Part shown: piece after piece, positions 35,388-44,038 of the stretch
How positions within the stretch are numbered: the first letter of the stretch is position 1
Layout of the letters: every line of letters begins with the position of its first letter
NCBI RefSeq assembly: GCF_031851795.1
Contig: NZ_CP134696.1
Location: 1,731,576 to 1,795,575, forward strand
Direction: 5' to 3'
Origin: Pontibacter sp. G13
GTDB taxonomy: Bacteria; Bacteroidota; Bacteroidia; J057
DNA: 64,000 bases
Notes under the pieces: model-generated
What the model saw: only the letters and a program-made list of their open reading frames with translations
Told to the model about the DNA's origin: nothing
The model's database searches: none
Made by a program: the position numbers and the translations under genes

Positions 35388-36518
35388 CTATTGCTTCATC
35401 CAAGATGTATTCAGCAATACCTTCCCCCGACCATACACACGCAACCCATATTGACCCACTGGCAATCCTTCCACTTTGAGTCGAGTGACTCCTGATTGCA
35501 CCGGGACCAGCTTACGATCCCATACCAGTCTACCCGCTAGATCATAAATTTGCATCTCCACCGTCTCATATTCAGCGGGAATTCCACCTATCTGCAAAAG
35601 ATGGTGGGCAGGATTGGGAAATAGATACAGGGAATATTCAGCATCCGTCCAGTCGCTTGATAAGGTGATCTGCATCGGGAAGATGATCCGTCTGAGCAAG
35701 TTGGAGGTGTTCTCGGAGATGTACAGGGTATCGCCCGTGGGACTCGCTGCCACACCGTCCGGGCTGGTGAATTGCGCTGAATCGAGGGCTCCATTCGTTT
35801 CGCCCATAGCCCCCGTCCCGGCGAACATGGATACAGTTCCATCCTCCGCTACCTGATAGATCCGATGATGGCCCGTGGCCGCGACATACAATCCGCCACG
35901 CGCAAAATCCATAAATCCAATTGGGGTATCTGGGATCGTCGCCAGCAGTTCTTTGGCTCCCGGAGCAGTGAGTCGATAAATTCTCCCAGTATTGAGGCTC
36001 GCGACATGCAAGACACCCAAGGTATCGAATGCCAATCCGACCGGTTGTCCCAGACCAGAGGCAAAAGTGTCCTCCATGCCGCTCGGCGTAAATCGGGAGA
36101 CCGTTCCATCGCCATAATTACTCACATAGAGATTGCCCAAGGAATCAAAAGCCACATCTGCAGGCTGATTGAGTCCATTGGCAAATAGGGTCCAGTTTCC
36201 AGCAGTATCTAGCCAACTGACCATTCCCCCGCCGAATTCAGCGACAAAGAGTCGGCCCTGTGCATCGAAGGCCATCCCGGCAGGTCGCAACAATCCCTGC
36301 GCGAAAAGAACGCCCGTTCCATCAGGCGACAATTTGTGGATGCGATCCCCATTGAAGCCCGTCCCAAATAGATCGGAGGCATAGATGGTTCCATCGGGCG
36401 CGACCAGCACGCCATTGTTGAATCTCGGGGAAGGTCCCGCCACGGTTTCGACGATTTGGGCCTGTAGGGAGGATTGGGCCAGCATCAGGCCCATGCAAAG
36501 TACAAACAAACGCTTCAT
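35388..36518 (-). CDS. Secreted NHL/SMP-30-type beta-propeller protein with T9SS sorting domain
   Basis: 376 aa from the ATG at 36518, with a signal peptide ending near LQAQ. Repeated blade motifs: FDAQGRLFVAEFGGG, FDSLGNLYVSNYGDGTVSRF, FDTLGVLHVASLNTGRIYRL and MDFARGGLYVAATGHHRIYQ, each about 45 residues, build a six-bladed propeller. The C-terminus (LYLFPNPAHHLLQIGGI ... GQYGLRVYGRGK) is a type A T9SS sorting domain. Possibly a lactonase or binding protein; no catalytic residues stand out. Confidence 0.85.
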   Translation of the reverse strand: MKRLFVLCMGLMLAQSSLQAQIVETVAGPSPRFNNGVLVAPDGTIYASDLFGTGFNGDRIHKLSPDGTGVLFAQGLLRPAGMAFDAQGRLFVAEFGGGMVSWLDTAGNWTLFANGLNQPADVAFDSLGNLYVSNYGDGTVSRFTPSGMEDTFASGLGQPVGLAFDTLGVLHVASLNTGRIYRLTAPGAKELLATIPDTPIGFMDFARGGLYVAATGHHRIYQVAEDGTVSMFAGTGAMGETNGALDSAQFTSPDGVAASPTGDTLYISENTSNLLRRIIFPMQITLSSDWTDAEYSLYLFPNPAHHLLQIGGIPAEYETVEMQIYDLAGRLVWDRKLVPVQSGVTRLKVEGLPVGQYGLRVYGRGKVLLNTSWMKQ

Positions 36519-36729
36519 GCAGATTGAGTTTGGAGAGTTCGGGCACACCGAACTCATGAGAAGTAAGGGAGGATGAAAGCGTTAGGTGCTGCAACATGTG
36601 ACATTCGCAGTCGCCTGAAACCACATGAATGGGTGGATTGGGGAATTGGCAATTTTGGCGGGGCTGCTTCCTGAATGATCAGATCTAGCTATTGCAAGCA
36701 CACATCTCGGAATTGGCTCCCGTGAAAAA

Positions 36730-37227
36730 TTACAACCTCACAAAAACCAGATACACATGGGCAGTATGTACGACCACAAAACAGATCGACAAGCCCATGA
36801 ATAACCAGACCAATCCCCTGAATCTCGGTATGATAGGCCTGCTCAGCATGGCAATTCCCACCAACCAAATCAACGGGGTATAGGCAGGTGCCAGCATTCC
36901 CCAGACGCCTTGACTCCAGACACTCGCCGGAAAGATCATTTGTACGGACCAAGCGAGGAAATACACTGCCACCCCGATCAAATACATGCTCCAACCCTTG
37001 AGACGGGCCTCTTTCCAGCTTCGAAATACCATCAGGGTCGGCAACGCGAAAATGGCGATTCTCAACCCATGCTCCATCGTCACCATGAGGCTGGGAATGT
37101 CGTGCCAAAACACTTCAGGCTGATAGGGTCTCGGCAACCAATGGGCAAATAATACATTCCAAATCAGGATCGGAATGAGCAGCCAAAAACTGTTGGATCG
37201 AATTATACGAATCAACGAGGAAGACAT
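36730..37227 (-). CDS. Polytopic membrane protein of unknown function
   Basis: 165 aa from the ATG at 37227, with about five hydrophobic segments: FWLLIPILIWNVLFAHW, IAIFALPTLMVFRSW, MYLIGVAVYFLAWSVQMIF, YTPLIWLVGIAMLS and LVWLFMGLSICFVVVHTAHV. No family recognised. A hairpin terminator of the gene upstream lies about 90 bp before it. Confidence 0.65.
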   Translation of the reverse strand: MSSSLIRIIRSNSFWLLIPILIWNVLFAHWLPRPYQPEVFWHDIPSLMVTMEHGLRIAIFALPTLMVFRSWKEARLKGWSMYLIGVAVYFLAWSVQMIFPASVWSQGVWGMLAPAYTPLIWLVGIAMLSRPIIPRFRGLVWLFMGLSICFVVVHTAHVYLVFVRL

Positions 37228-37316
37228 GATGTCGGCATTTGAATCGCAAAAATGTCTGCTATGCAGCAGGTTGCCAACAACTTTCGATGGGGTCGGCGAT
37301 GACAAAAATCCACAAA

Positions 37317-37350
37317 AAAAGATGCCTCGACAGTAGCAGAGACATCTTTT
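37317..37350 (-). terminator. Terminator of lipoprotein paralog A
   Basis: AAAAGATG / CATCTTTT stem extended by CTC/GAG, with a T-rich tail on the minus strand, about 50 bp after the stop at 37400. Confidence 0.7.
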
Positions 37351-37399
37351 GAACGATTTGTTTGCACGCAGGCACGTTCACTTTCTGAATGCAATGTGA

Positions 37400-38530
37400 T
37401 TAGCGGACTCTACCACCACCTGTGTTGTGGCGAACCATTTTTCCACCTTTTTTGATGACATTGCCACCTTGATCAAGCTGCTCACCATCACCGCCGTCTT
37501 TGAATTCAAAGCCGCCGTTGACATTGATGGAACTGTTGCTTCCACGGAAATAAGCGTACAGGAAGGAGAATTTGCCGTCGCCATCTGGATCGTCGTCAAA
37601 TGCAATCTTCTTGTAAGTTCCCCAAGCGTTTTCAGCATCGTACTTGTCAGCGGTCTTGGTCCAGCTCTTGTGAGTACCGATGTAAGTATCGATGTCACCA
37701 GATTCACTCATTCCCTGAATGACATACTGATTTTCACTTGGCAGGTAATCAAGGCTGATAACAGAGGTCAAGCGGTCTCCTTTGAGGCCCACAAAGTTCT
37801 TTCCTCTGTCGAAGTAAGGCTTGTTGGAGAATTCTCTCAGACCATTGGTCGCTACAATTCCATTGCTGTAAATATAGGCGTAGATTCCCTTGAATTTGCC
37901 GTTGTTGTTGCGGCCATCATCGAATGCAGCAGCCTGATAGGTGCCCCATGCGTTTCCAGCGTCACGACCGTTGGACAATTTGGTCCAAACCTTGGATTTG
38001 CCACCGTAATAGGTGTCTACTGCACCAGAAGCAGTTTTTCCGGTGATCACCCAGTAGTCCTTGGATGGCACGTAATCTAGTTCGATGAATTCCACCAAAC
38101 GATCAGCCCCAGTACCTACATAGCCCTTTCCAGAATTGAAGCGAGGTTTACCATAAAATTGATAACCTCCGTTCGTAGCTACATACCCATTGTGGCTAAA
38201 TGCAAATAGGAAATCCCCATTCGTAGTGTTGAAAGATGCGTCATACAACGTTCCCCAAATGTTGTTGGTTCCGTACTTGTCCTCCAGTCGGGTCCAACTA
38301 TTCTTGGTGCCGTAGTAGACAGCGCGAGCATTGTTGTTGTCAAAGCCAGAAATCACATAGTAGTCCTGACCTTGGAGATAGTCAAAATCAATGACTGAGG
38401 TCAAATAAGGGGTAGATCCACCGCCTCCGAGTGCAGACTCATCTGGAGAAACGAGCTCTTTTTCGCAGGCAGTCAATCCCAAAATCATAGCTCCAGCCAT
38501 GATCAGGCGAGTTGGTTTTAAGGATAACAT
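37400..38530 (-). CDS. Three-repeat lipoprotein, paralog A
   Basis: 376 aa from the ATG at 38530; lipobox ILGLTAC. After a short linker (EKELVSPDESALGGGG) come three homologous units of about 95-100 residues. They share LTSVI(S/D)xDYL, Y(V/W)I(S/T/Q)G, a YYGTKNSWT-like block, NAWGTY and a NGxxATNG-FxxKPxF-GKxFVG end. The C-terminus is a gly-rich basic tail (GGNVIKKGGKMVRHNTGGG). The third unit and tail are almost the same as in paralog B. Unknown function; probably an envelope or surface protein. A TAGTTTTG box at 38567-38560 upstream fits the Bacteroidota -7 element. Confidence 0.8.
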   Translation of the reverse strand: MLSLKPTRLIMAGAMILGLTACEKELVSPDESALGGGGSTPYLTSVIDFDYLQGQDYYVISGFDNNNARAVYYGTKNSWTRLEDKYGTNNIWGTLYDASFNTTNGDFLFAFSHNGYVATNGGYQFYGKPRFNSGKGYVGTGADRLVEFIELDYVPSKDYWVITGKTASGAVDTYYGGKSKVWTKLSNGRDAGNAWGTYQAAAFDDGRNNNGKFKGIYAYIYSNGIVATNGLREFSNKPYFDRGKNFVGLKGDRLTSVISLDYLPSENQYVIQGMSESGDIDTYIGTHKSWTKTADKYDAENAWGTYKKIAFDDDPDGDGKFSFLYAYFRGSNSSINVNGGFEFKDGGDGEQLDQGGNVIKKGGKMVRHNTGGGRVR

Positions 38531-38871
38531 GTAAGTTAAATTTGGAAAATGTATAACTTCAAAACTAACACCATTTGACAAAAATTTAAATACTCAATTT
38601 GAGGATATTGCGAACCTTACTTAACCATAAATAAAACGTCTTGATATTCAATTACTTTTACAACTATTATTTTAAACGATGTATAGTTCACAATATATAC
38701 TAACACCAAAAGCATGATTATTGAATATATATGCACATTGAAGTACTTCGCAAAATATCAAATCCATAATGTACCATGATCTGGTTCGAAGTTCCCACTC
38801 AACCATCGGCAGGCGTATTCCCATCGTTTCACATTTTTCGGTAATTTGGAAGTCTGAATCATAACCATCCG
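38531..38871. promoter_or_regulatory. Divergent control region, paralog A / DUF2927-like gene
   Basis: 341 bp, strongly AT-rich. TAGTTTTG on the minus strand at 38567-38560 is a candidate -7 box 30 bp before paralog A. No gene. Confidence 0.45.
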
Positions 38872-39573
38872 ATGAACATGTTTCGGTTTACCCTTTTGAT
38901 GTCCACGTTCCTGTTTCTTTTAGGGAGCTGCAAACCCGACCCAGTGGAGCCCGAGCCTTGCATCGTCTTCACAGGCACTCCCTCTCAAGCGGAATCCACC
39001 TTTTTGGATATTTGTTTTGGCAATGAATTTGGGGAAGATCATGAATATCTCCGAAAATGGGTGGATGATATCCAGATTTATTTACCCAATTCCCACCCAG
39101 AACTGGAAGAAACCCTGGACTCTGTAATCATCACACTCAATAGCTTGAGCGAATCGATCCAATTGCACCGAGTTTCGGATTCCGCGGAATCGAATCTCAT
39201 CCTGCTGATCGGCTCCAAACTTACCTATTCAGATGTATATGAGCCGCAGGCGGCAGATTTGATCTCGGACAATTTTGGGCTATTTTCTGCTACGTGGAAT
39301 CGGTATACCTTTGAAATCAGTCATGGGACGGTCTGCATTGATATTGAGCGAGAGAGTGATCTAGCTTGCCTTCGCCATTTACTTCGTGAAGAATTGACGC
39401 AGGTATTGGGGATGATGAACGATGCATCCCCTGATCCCGCATCCATTTTCCATCCCATTTATCAATGCACCCCCAGCTATCGAGCAGAAGACTTGGCGAT
39501 GATCCAGACTTTCCTCTCGGATGAACTTTCAGCAGGGATGTGTCGCCAAGCTGTCTGGGAAGCGATTCAATAG
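38872..39573 (+). CDS. DUF2927-like lipoprotein
   Basis: 233 aa with a lipoprotein signal ending at the Cys of FLLGSC. DIQIYLPNSHPELEETLDSV and the C-terminal LRHLLREELTQVLGMMNDA fit the pattern of DUF2927, a poorly known zincin-like family in which the usual HExxH-like site appears as REELTQ here. A metalloprotease role is therefore doubtful. It is on the plus strand between two minus-strand paralogs and is followed by a terminator. Confidence 0.68.
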   Translation: MNMFRFTLLMSTFLFLLGSCKPDPVEPEPCIVFTGTPSQAESTFLDICFGNEFGEDHEYLRKWVDDIQIYLPNSHPELEETLDSVIITLNSLSESIQLHRVSDSAESNLILLIGSKLTYSDVYEPQAADLISDNFGLFSATWNRYTFEISHGTVCIDIERESDLACLRHLLREELTQVLGMMNDASPDPASIFHPIYQCTPSYRAEDLAMIQTFLSDELSAGMCRQAVWEAIQ

Positions 39574-39577
39574 AAAA

Positions 39578-39601
39578 AGCCCCAACCTGACGATTGGGGC
39601 T
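39578..39601. terminator. Terminator between convergent genes
   Basis: AGCCCCAA / TTGGGGCT 8-bp stem, loop CCTGACGA, 5 bp after the DUF2927-like gene's stop codon. It may serve both that gene and paralog B. Confidence 0.6.
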
Positions 39602-39674
39602 AAGCATTGCGACAAATAGAATCTGGGTAAATGACCAGATACTCATGCCGATATCTTAAATCATTTCGAAAAAC

Positions 39675-40811
39675 CTATTCGCGGACTTTTCCGCCACCTG
39701 TGTTGTGGCGTACCATTTTGCCGCCCTTCTTGATGACATTGCCGCCCTGATCGAGCTGCTCTCCGTCTCCTCCATCCTTGAATTCATAGCCACCATTGAC
39801 ATTGATCGCTCCTTGGTTGGTACGGAAGTATGCATACATGAAGGAGAACTTGCCGTTTCCGTCTGGATCATCATCAAATGCAATCGCCTTGTAATCCCCC
39901 CATGCATTTTCAGCGTCGTATTTGTTGGCAGTTTTTGTCCAGCTTTTGTGCGTACCAATGTAGGTATCGATATCGCCAGACTCGCTCATTCCTTGGATTA
40001 CATATTGATTTTCGCTAGGCAAATAGTCCAAGCTGATAACTGAAACCAAACGGTCGCCTTTGATGCCGACAAAGTTTTTTCCAGTATCGAAATATGGCTT
40101 GTTGTAGAATTCACGGAGGCCATTAGTCGCTACGATGCCATTGTTGAAAATGAATGCATAAATCCCCTTGAATTTGCCGTTGTTGTTGCGGCCATCATCG
40201 TAGGCAGAAGCTTGGTATGCACCCCATGCTTTTCCTGCATCGCGGTTGTTGTTGAGCCTAGTCCAGCTTCCGGGCATTCCGTAATAGGTATCCAATTCAC
40301 CTGATGCGGTCTTGCCATTGAGGACGTAGTAGTTTTTGGAAGGGACATAATCCAATTCCACAAACTCTACGAGCTGATCGGCTCCGGTACCTACTGGTTC
40401 GAGCGTAGGTCCGAAATTGACTTGCCCACCGGTGAATTGTCCCGTGTTCGTTACCAAAGCGCCTTTGTAATGAAAAGCAAAGACGAAGTTTCCAGTCCCA
40501 TCGAACTCTGCTTCATACGTGCTATCGCTGCAGGTACTTAGCATGGAGATGTTGCTAGGAACTTGAATGCTCGTCCAATTATTCTTCGTACCGTAATAAA
40601 ACGCAGGGTTCCCAGTGTTGTCCAACCCAGAAATGACATAGGCATCCAGTCCAGTCAAGTAGTCCAAATCGATCAGAGAAGTCAAGTAAGGGGTTCCACT
40701 TCCTCCTCCGAGTGAGGTTTCATCTGGAGAGACCAATTCCTGCTGGCAGGCCGTTAGTCCCAAAGCCACGGCTCCGGCAAGGAACCATGAGGAGCGAGTT
40801 TTCTTAAACAT
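39675..40811 (-). CDS. Three-repeat lipoprotein, paralog B
   Basis: 378 aa; lipobox ALGLTAC. Same plan as paralog A: linker QQELVSPDETSLGGG, three homologous units, then the gly-rich tail ending GGGKVRE. The second and third units match paralog A closely (SLDYLPSENQYVIQGMSESG is the same in both), while the first unit is well diverged (for example WTSIQVPSNISMLSTCSDS). The uneven similarity suggests partial gene conversion or selection on the C-terminal part. Function unknown. Confidence 0.8.
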   Translation of the reverse strand: MFKKTRSSWFLAGAVALGLTACQQELVSPDETSLGGGSGTPYLTSLIDLDYLTGLDAYVISGLDNTGNPAFYYGTKNNWTSIQVPSNISMLSTCSDSTYEAEFDGTGNFVFAFHYKGALVTNTGQFTGGQVNFGPTLEPVGTGADQLVEFVELDYVPSKNYYVLNGKTASGELDTYYGMPGSWTRLNNNRDAGKAWGAYQASAYDDGRNNNGKFKGIYAFIFNNGIVATNGLREFYNKPYFDTGKNFVGIKGDRLVSVISLDYLPSENQYVIQGMSESGDIDTYIGTHKSWTKTANKYDAENAWGDYKAIAFDDDPDGNGKFSFMYAYFRTNQGAINVNGGYEFKDGGDGEQLDQGGNVIKKGGKMVRHNTGGGKVRE

Positions 40812-40844
40812 GAAAATAAATATTTTTATGAACTTTCAACATTA

Positions 40845-40852
40845 CAAATGTA
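40845..40852 (-). promoter_or_regulatory. Candidate -7 promoter box of paralog B
   Basis: TACATTTG on the minus strand, an exact match to TAnnTTTG, 34 nt upstream of the start codon. The -33 TTG element is not at the expected distance. Confidence 0.45.
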
Positions 40853-41340
40853 GTACTATATGACATTTTTCTATCTGATCAATTCCGAAGTAACGATTTT
40901 CGGAAACAAAAACAACCACACAATACACTGAAAAAAAGCACCTTAAGTCATAAAATCCATTTAGACGTCAAAAATAACCATTCATACCTCTGCATTCTAT
41001 TCCACAGATTATACATACCGATCAAACGTACCAACATACAAATCAAATCAGTATTCCGACAACTCATGCTATCAGTTTCAATGAGATACTTCTACGGATT
41101 CATCCGTAATATTTCGAGGATCATGGTCGTTGACAGCCTTTTCTGACTAAGATACCTGAGCCATTTGCGAAGCTTGAGGTTAGGCATAGCATGATGGTAT
41201 TGGCCGCAGCCACCCATTATCTCTTACAATAACTATCTCTGCCATAATCCGATCAGTCGAAAAACCTGGTGTTGGTTCGATTCACCTATCCATTAGCTCC
41301 CAAATCACCCAAAAGAATGAAAACGGGTTCACCTTAAAAC

Positions 41341-41374
41341 ATCGGGCTTGCCCCCAAGAGGAGGCAAGCCCGAT
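41341..41374 (-). terminator. Strong stem-loop after the Omp28-like gene
   Basis: Perfect 12-bp stem ATCGGGCTTGCC / GGCAAGCCCGAT with a 10-nt loop, 22 bp after the stop codon. Confidence 0.75.
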
Positions 41375-41396
41375 AAGAGATATGGGTTTGGTAGAA

Positions 41397-43742
41397 TTAC
41401 TCCACCAATACTTTGGCAGTTTGTACGACCGGTCCGCCTACAACCTGTACCAAGTACATGCCTGTCTGAAGCGCAGAAAGGTTCACCTCGATGGCTTGCT
41501 CTCCGAATCCAGCTTCCAGTGCAGCACTGTGCACCAACTGACCAGACAAGTTGAATACTTGAAGGCGAGTTCCCTCTGTGTAAGTAACCGTGAAGACTCC
41601 TTGGTTCGGGTTCGGATACACACCGAGCTGCGCAGCTTCGAGGATTTCCTCGTCGATAGCGGTTGTGGTTGGATCACCGAATCCTTCTACGCCTGCAACG
41701 TTTCCATTGGCTTGGTCGATAAAGGCCATGTAGTAATCGCCTTGGCTATCAATCAAGAGTCTTTGGCCGATTGCAGCGTCAGTGAAGCCTTGAAGCCCAA
41801 CAAACTCCCAAGAAGTTCCATTGTACAATTTCACGGAAGTACCGTTTCCAGACTTGGAGTCTTGGTAGCCAACTACAGGCCATCCACCGGGGTGAGCATC
41901 CAACGTAACGGTATTGGCAATACTATCAGCAACATTGGCACCGATCTGTACCCAAAGTCCAGACATCAGCTGGTATACATTCAGCTCACGCATGGTGGTG
42001 TTCAACATAGCGGTGTAGATAGATCCATTGTCACCGATCGCGATATCGTGGTCGCTAAGTGTGCTCACGTTATCGGCTACTTCCATGCCACCAACTGGCA
42101 TCCAGACAACACCGTTGTATTGCAATACCTGAGAGCGCAGATCCAAGGCAGAAGCGCCGAAAGCGTGCATGATGTATGGAGTTCCATCAGGAGCAATCTC
42201 AACCTGAGGAAGGCTCGTGCGAGTTCCGTTGGAGAATGAACCGTTTCCGACAGTATTCCAAGAGATTCCGTTGTAGCTTTTACACATACCGGAGTAGTTG
42301 CTGCTCCAGTCGACGTACACGATATACAGCGTTCCGTCTGGTGCGAAAGCCATTTCAGGGTTGCCACCATTGCCGATGGTTCCACCGATTTTGTTGTAGT
42401 TGCCGTTGTTCAACGCGTGAACCTCAAGACCCCCTGTAGTCAGGGTAGAGATGTACACCAATCCGGCAGGAGAGACAGCCATGGTGGTGTGCAGGGCGTT
42501 ACCATTGAGGTTACCTCCCTGATCTACCCAAGTACCATTTTCGAACTTCATGACCTTCACCTTGTTGGTGTTGTCCACATAGGAGAGGTACTTGTTGCCC
42601 ATCTGATCCTCTTCCAAGTCGATCGCATTCGCAGTGCTTGGAGAGATAGCAGGGGTACCGATTGGATACCAGTCGCGAATCGCATTCAAGGTGAATGTCT
42701 GGGACTCGGTAGTGGTTCCGTCATTGGCATCGATGGTGATGGTGTAGGTACCTTCCATGGTAGGCATTCCGGAAAGGGTCGCAGTACCATCCAAGTTGGT
42801 GGTCAACGTCAACCATGCTGGCAATCCCGAAGCAGAGTAGGTGACGTCGTCGAGGTTGGCATCATAGGTTTCAACTTTGTAGTTGTAAGGTCCATTGATC
42901 GCAGCGTTTACATCTGGCTGCGTCAAGAAGATCGGCGCAGCATTGGTGGAACCGTGCATGTAAGGGCTCAAGTTGGCATTCAAGATCTCGCCAGTGGCTG
43001 CATTGGCCAAGTAAGCAACGCCATACACGAAGTCAGAATCAAACTCCGCAGGGAGGGTGTACTCAAACGTGTTGGTCTGCTGGGAATTGGCAGAGATCGT
43101 TGGGGGCAAGCTGTTCGCTTCACCACCAAATGGAGTCAACAATGCACGAGCGACATGGCTATAGATCATGTCTTCGGCAGGGACTGGGTTGGGCTTGTTT
43201 TCCCATCCGTACATGGGGCCCAAGCTTCCGCCAGCATAGTAGTTGGCTTGGTCGTATCCACTACCCGTTGGGCGGATGGCATCCTCCAAGACAATCATTC
43301 CTACGCGGTAATCACCAGACACAGACTGAGCGAAGTCAGTGGTCACGGTGAAAGTCGCCTTGCGCGTACCGGCATTGTAGGATACTGCCACAGAGATGTC
43401 AGCAGGGGTAGAAGCGCTCAGTCTGCTGACGACGTTTGAGGTCCAGCTACCGGTGCTGACGCCCAAATTCACGCGGTCAATGTGAGCAGATGGAAAACTG
43501 GAGAAATTGGCTCCAGCAGTGTAGCTAGGGATGTAGCTATCAAATGGATCTCCTTCGTGAACTTCGATGGCAATCACCTGATCAGGGTAGTCCTTGAGCA
43601 GGTTTTTGACAACTTCAATTCCTCTTGGACAGAATCCGCACCACGTTCCAGTACCTTCTTCCAGCAATACGCGCTTGGTTTGGGCTTGGAGGGCGGTGGA
43701 AGTAATCAATACTCCCATCAGTAGGGTCAATAGATGTTTCAT
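41397..43742 (-). CDS. Omp28-like thioredoxin-fold protein fused to a T9SS sorting domain
   Basis: 781 aa with a signal peptide ending near LQAQ. Residues about 22-250 form an Omp28-related region with a redox-type motif (EEGTGTWCGFCPRGIEV; CGFC). Then comes a putative Ig/cadherin-like segment (SGLPAWLTLTTNLDGTATL, SGMPTMEGTYTITIDANDG) at about 300-360. A propeller-like repeat region follows (MGNKYLSYVD, GTLYIVYVDW, GTPYIMHAFG). The C-terminus (GVYPNPNQGVFTVTYTEG ... TGMYLVQVVGG) is a type A T9SS sorting domain. Likely secreted or surface-bound; whether the CxxC is active is unknown. Confidence 0.88.
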   Translation of the reverse strand: MKHLLTLLMGVLITSTALQAQTKRVLLEEGTGTWCGFCPRGIEVVKNLLKDYPDQVIAIEVHEGDPFDSYIPSYTAGANFSSFPSAHIDRVNLGVSTGSWTSNVVSRLSASTPADISVAVSYNAGTRKATFTVTTDFAQSVSGDYRVGMIVLEDAIRPTGSGYDQANYYAGGSLGPMYGWENKPNPVPAEDMIYSHVARALLTPFGGEANSLPPTISANSQQTNTFEYTLPAEFDSDFVYGVAYLANAATGEILNANLSPYMHGSTNAAPIFLTQPDVNAAINGPYNYKVETYDANLDDVTYSASGLPAWLTLTTNLDGTATLSGMPTMEGTYTITIDANDGTTTESQTFTLNAIRDWYPIGTPAISPSTANAIDLEEDQMGNKYLSYVDNTNKVKVMKFENGTWVDQGGNLNGNALHTTMAVSPAGLVYISTLTTGGLEVHALNNGNYNKIGGTIGNGGNPEMAFAPDGTLYIVYVDWSSNYSGMCKSYNGISWNTVGNGSFSNGTRTSLPQVEIAPDGTPYIMHAFGASALDLRSQVLQYNGVVWMPVGGMEVADNVSTLSDHDIAIGDNGSIYTAMLNTTMRELNVYQLMSGLWVQIGANVADSIANTVTLDAHPGGWPVVGYQDSKSGNGTSVKLYNGTSWEFVGLQGFTDAAIGQRLLIDSQGDYYMAFIDQANGNVAGVEGFGDPTTTAIDEEILEAAQLGVYPNPNQGVFTVTYTEGTRLQVFNLSGQLVHSAALEAGFGEQAIEVNLSALQTGMYLVQVVGGPVVQTAKVLVE

Positions 43743-43985
43743 AAGCTGGGTTCATTAACTAATCCCTATATTATTAATATTTTGGCACTATTAAATAATT
43801 TTTACTGCATTTCGTTCTATTCATTTCCACAAATCGCACATTTTACAGACCCAAAATCACCCATTACTGTCCCCATTGCCCGATTTTCGCTTATGGTCAC
43901 ATAAAAAACTTTCGAAAAGCGAATTATGAGCCGATTAAGCCAATTGAAGTTTTCTTACCCTTTATCTATTTCCAAAAACAAAAGC

Positions 43986-44019
43986 AACCGAACCCCCTGA
44001 GTAATCAGGGCATTCGGTT
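43986..44019 (-). terminator. Terminator of the 524-aa lipoprotein gene
   Basis: AACCGAA...CCTGA / TCAGG...TTCGGTT inverted repeat about 20 bp after the stop codon. Confidence 0.6.
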
Positions 44020-44038
44020 AACATAGAATTCATTTTGT

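Larger units (their letters stand above)
40812..41396. other. Gene-free, AT-rich region
   Basis: Contains the upstream region of paralog B and the terminator of the Omp28-like gene. No gene is supported. Confidence 0.5.
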
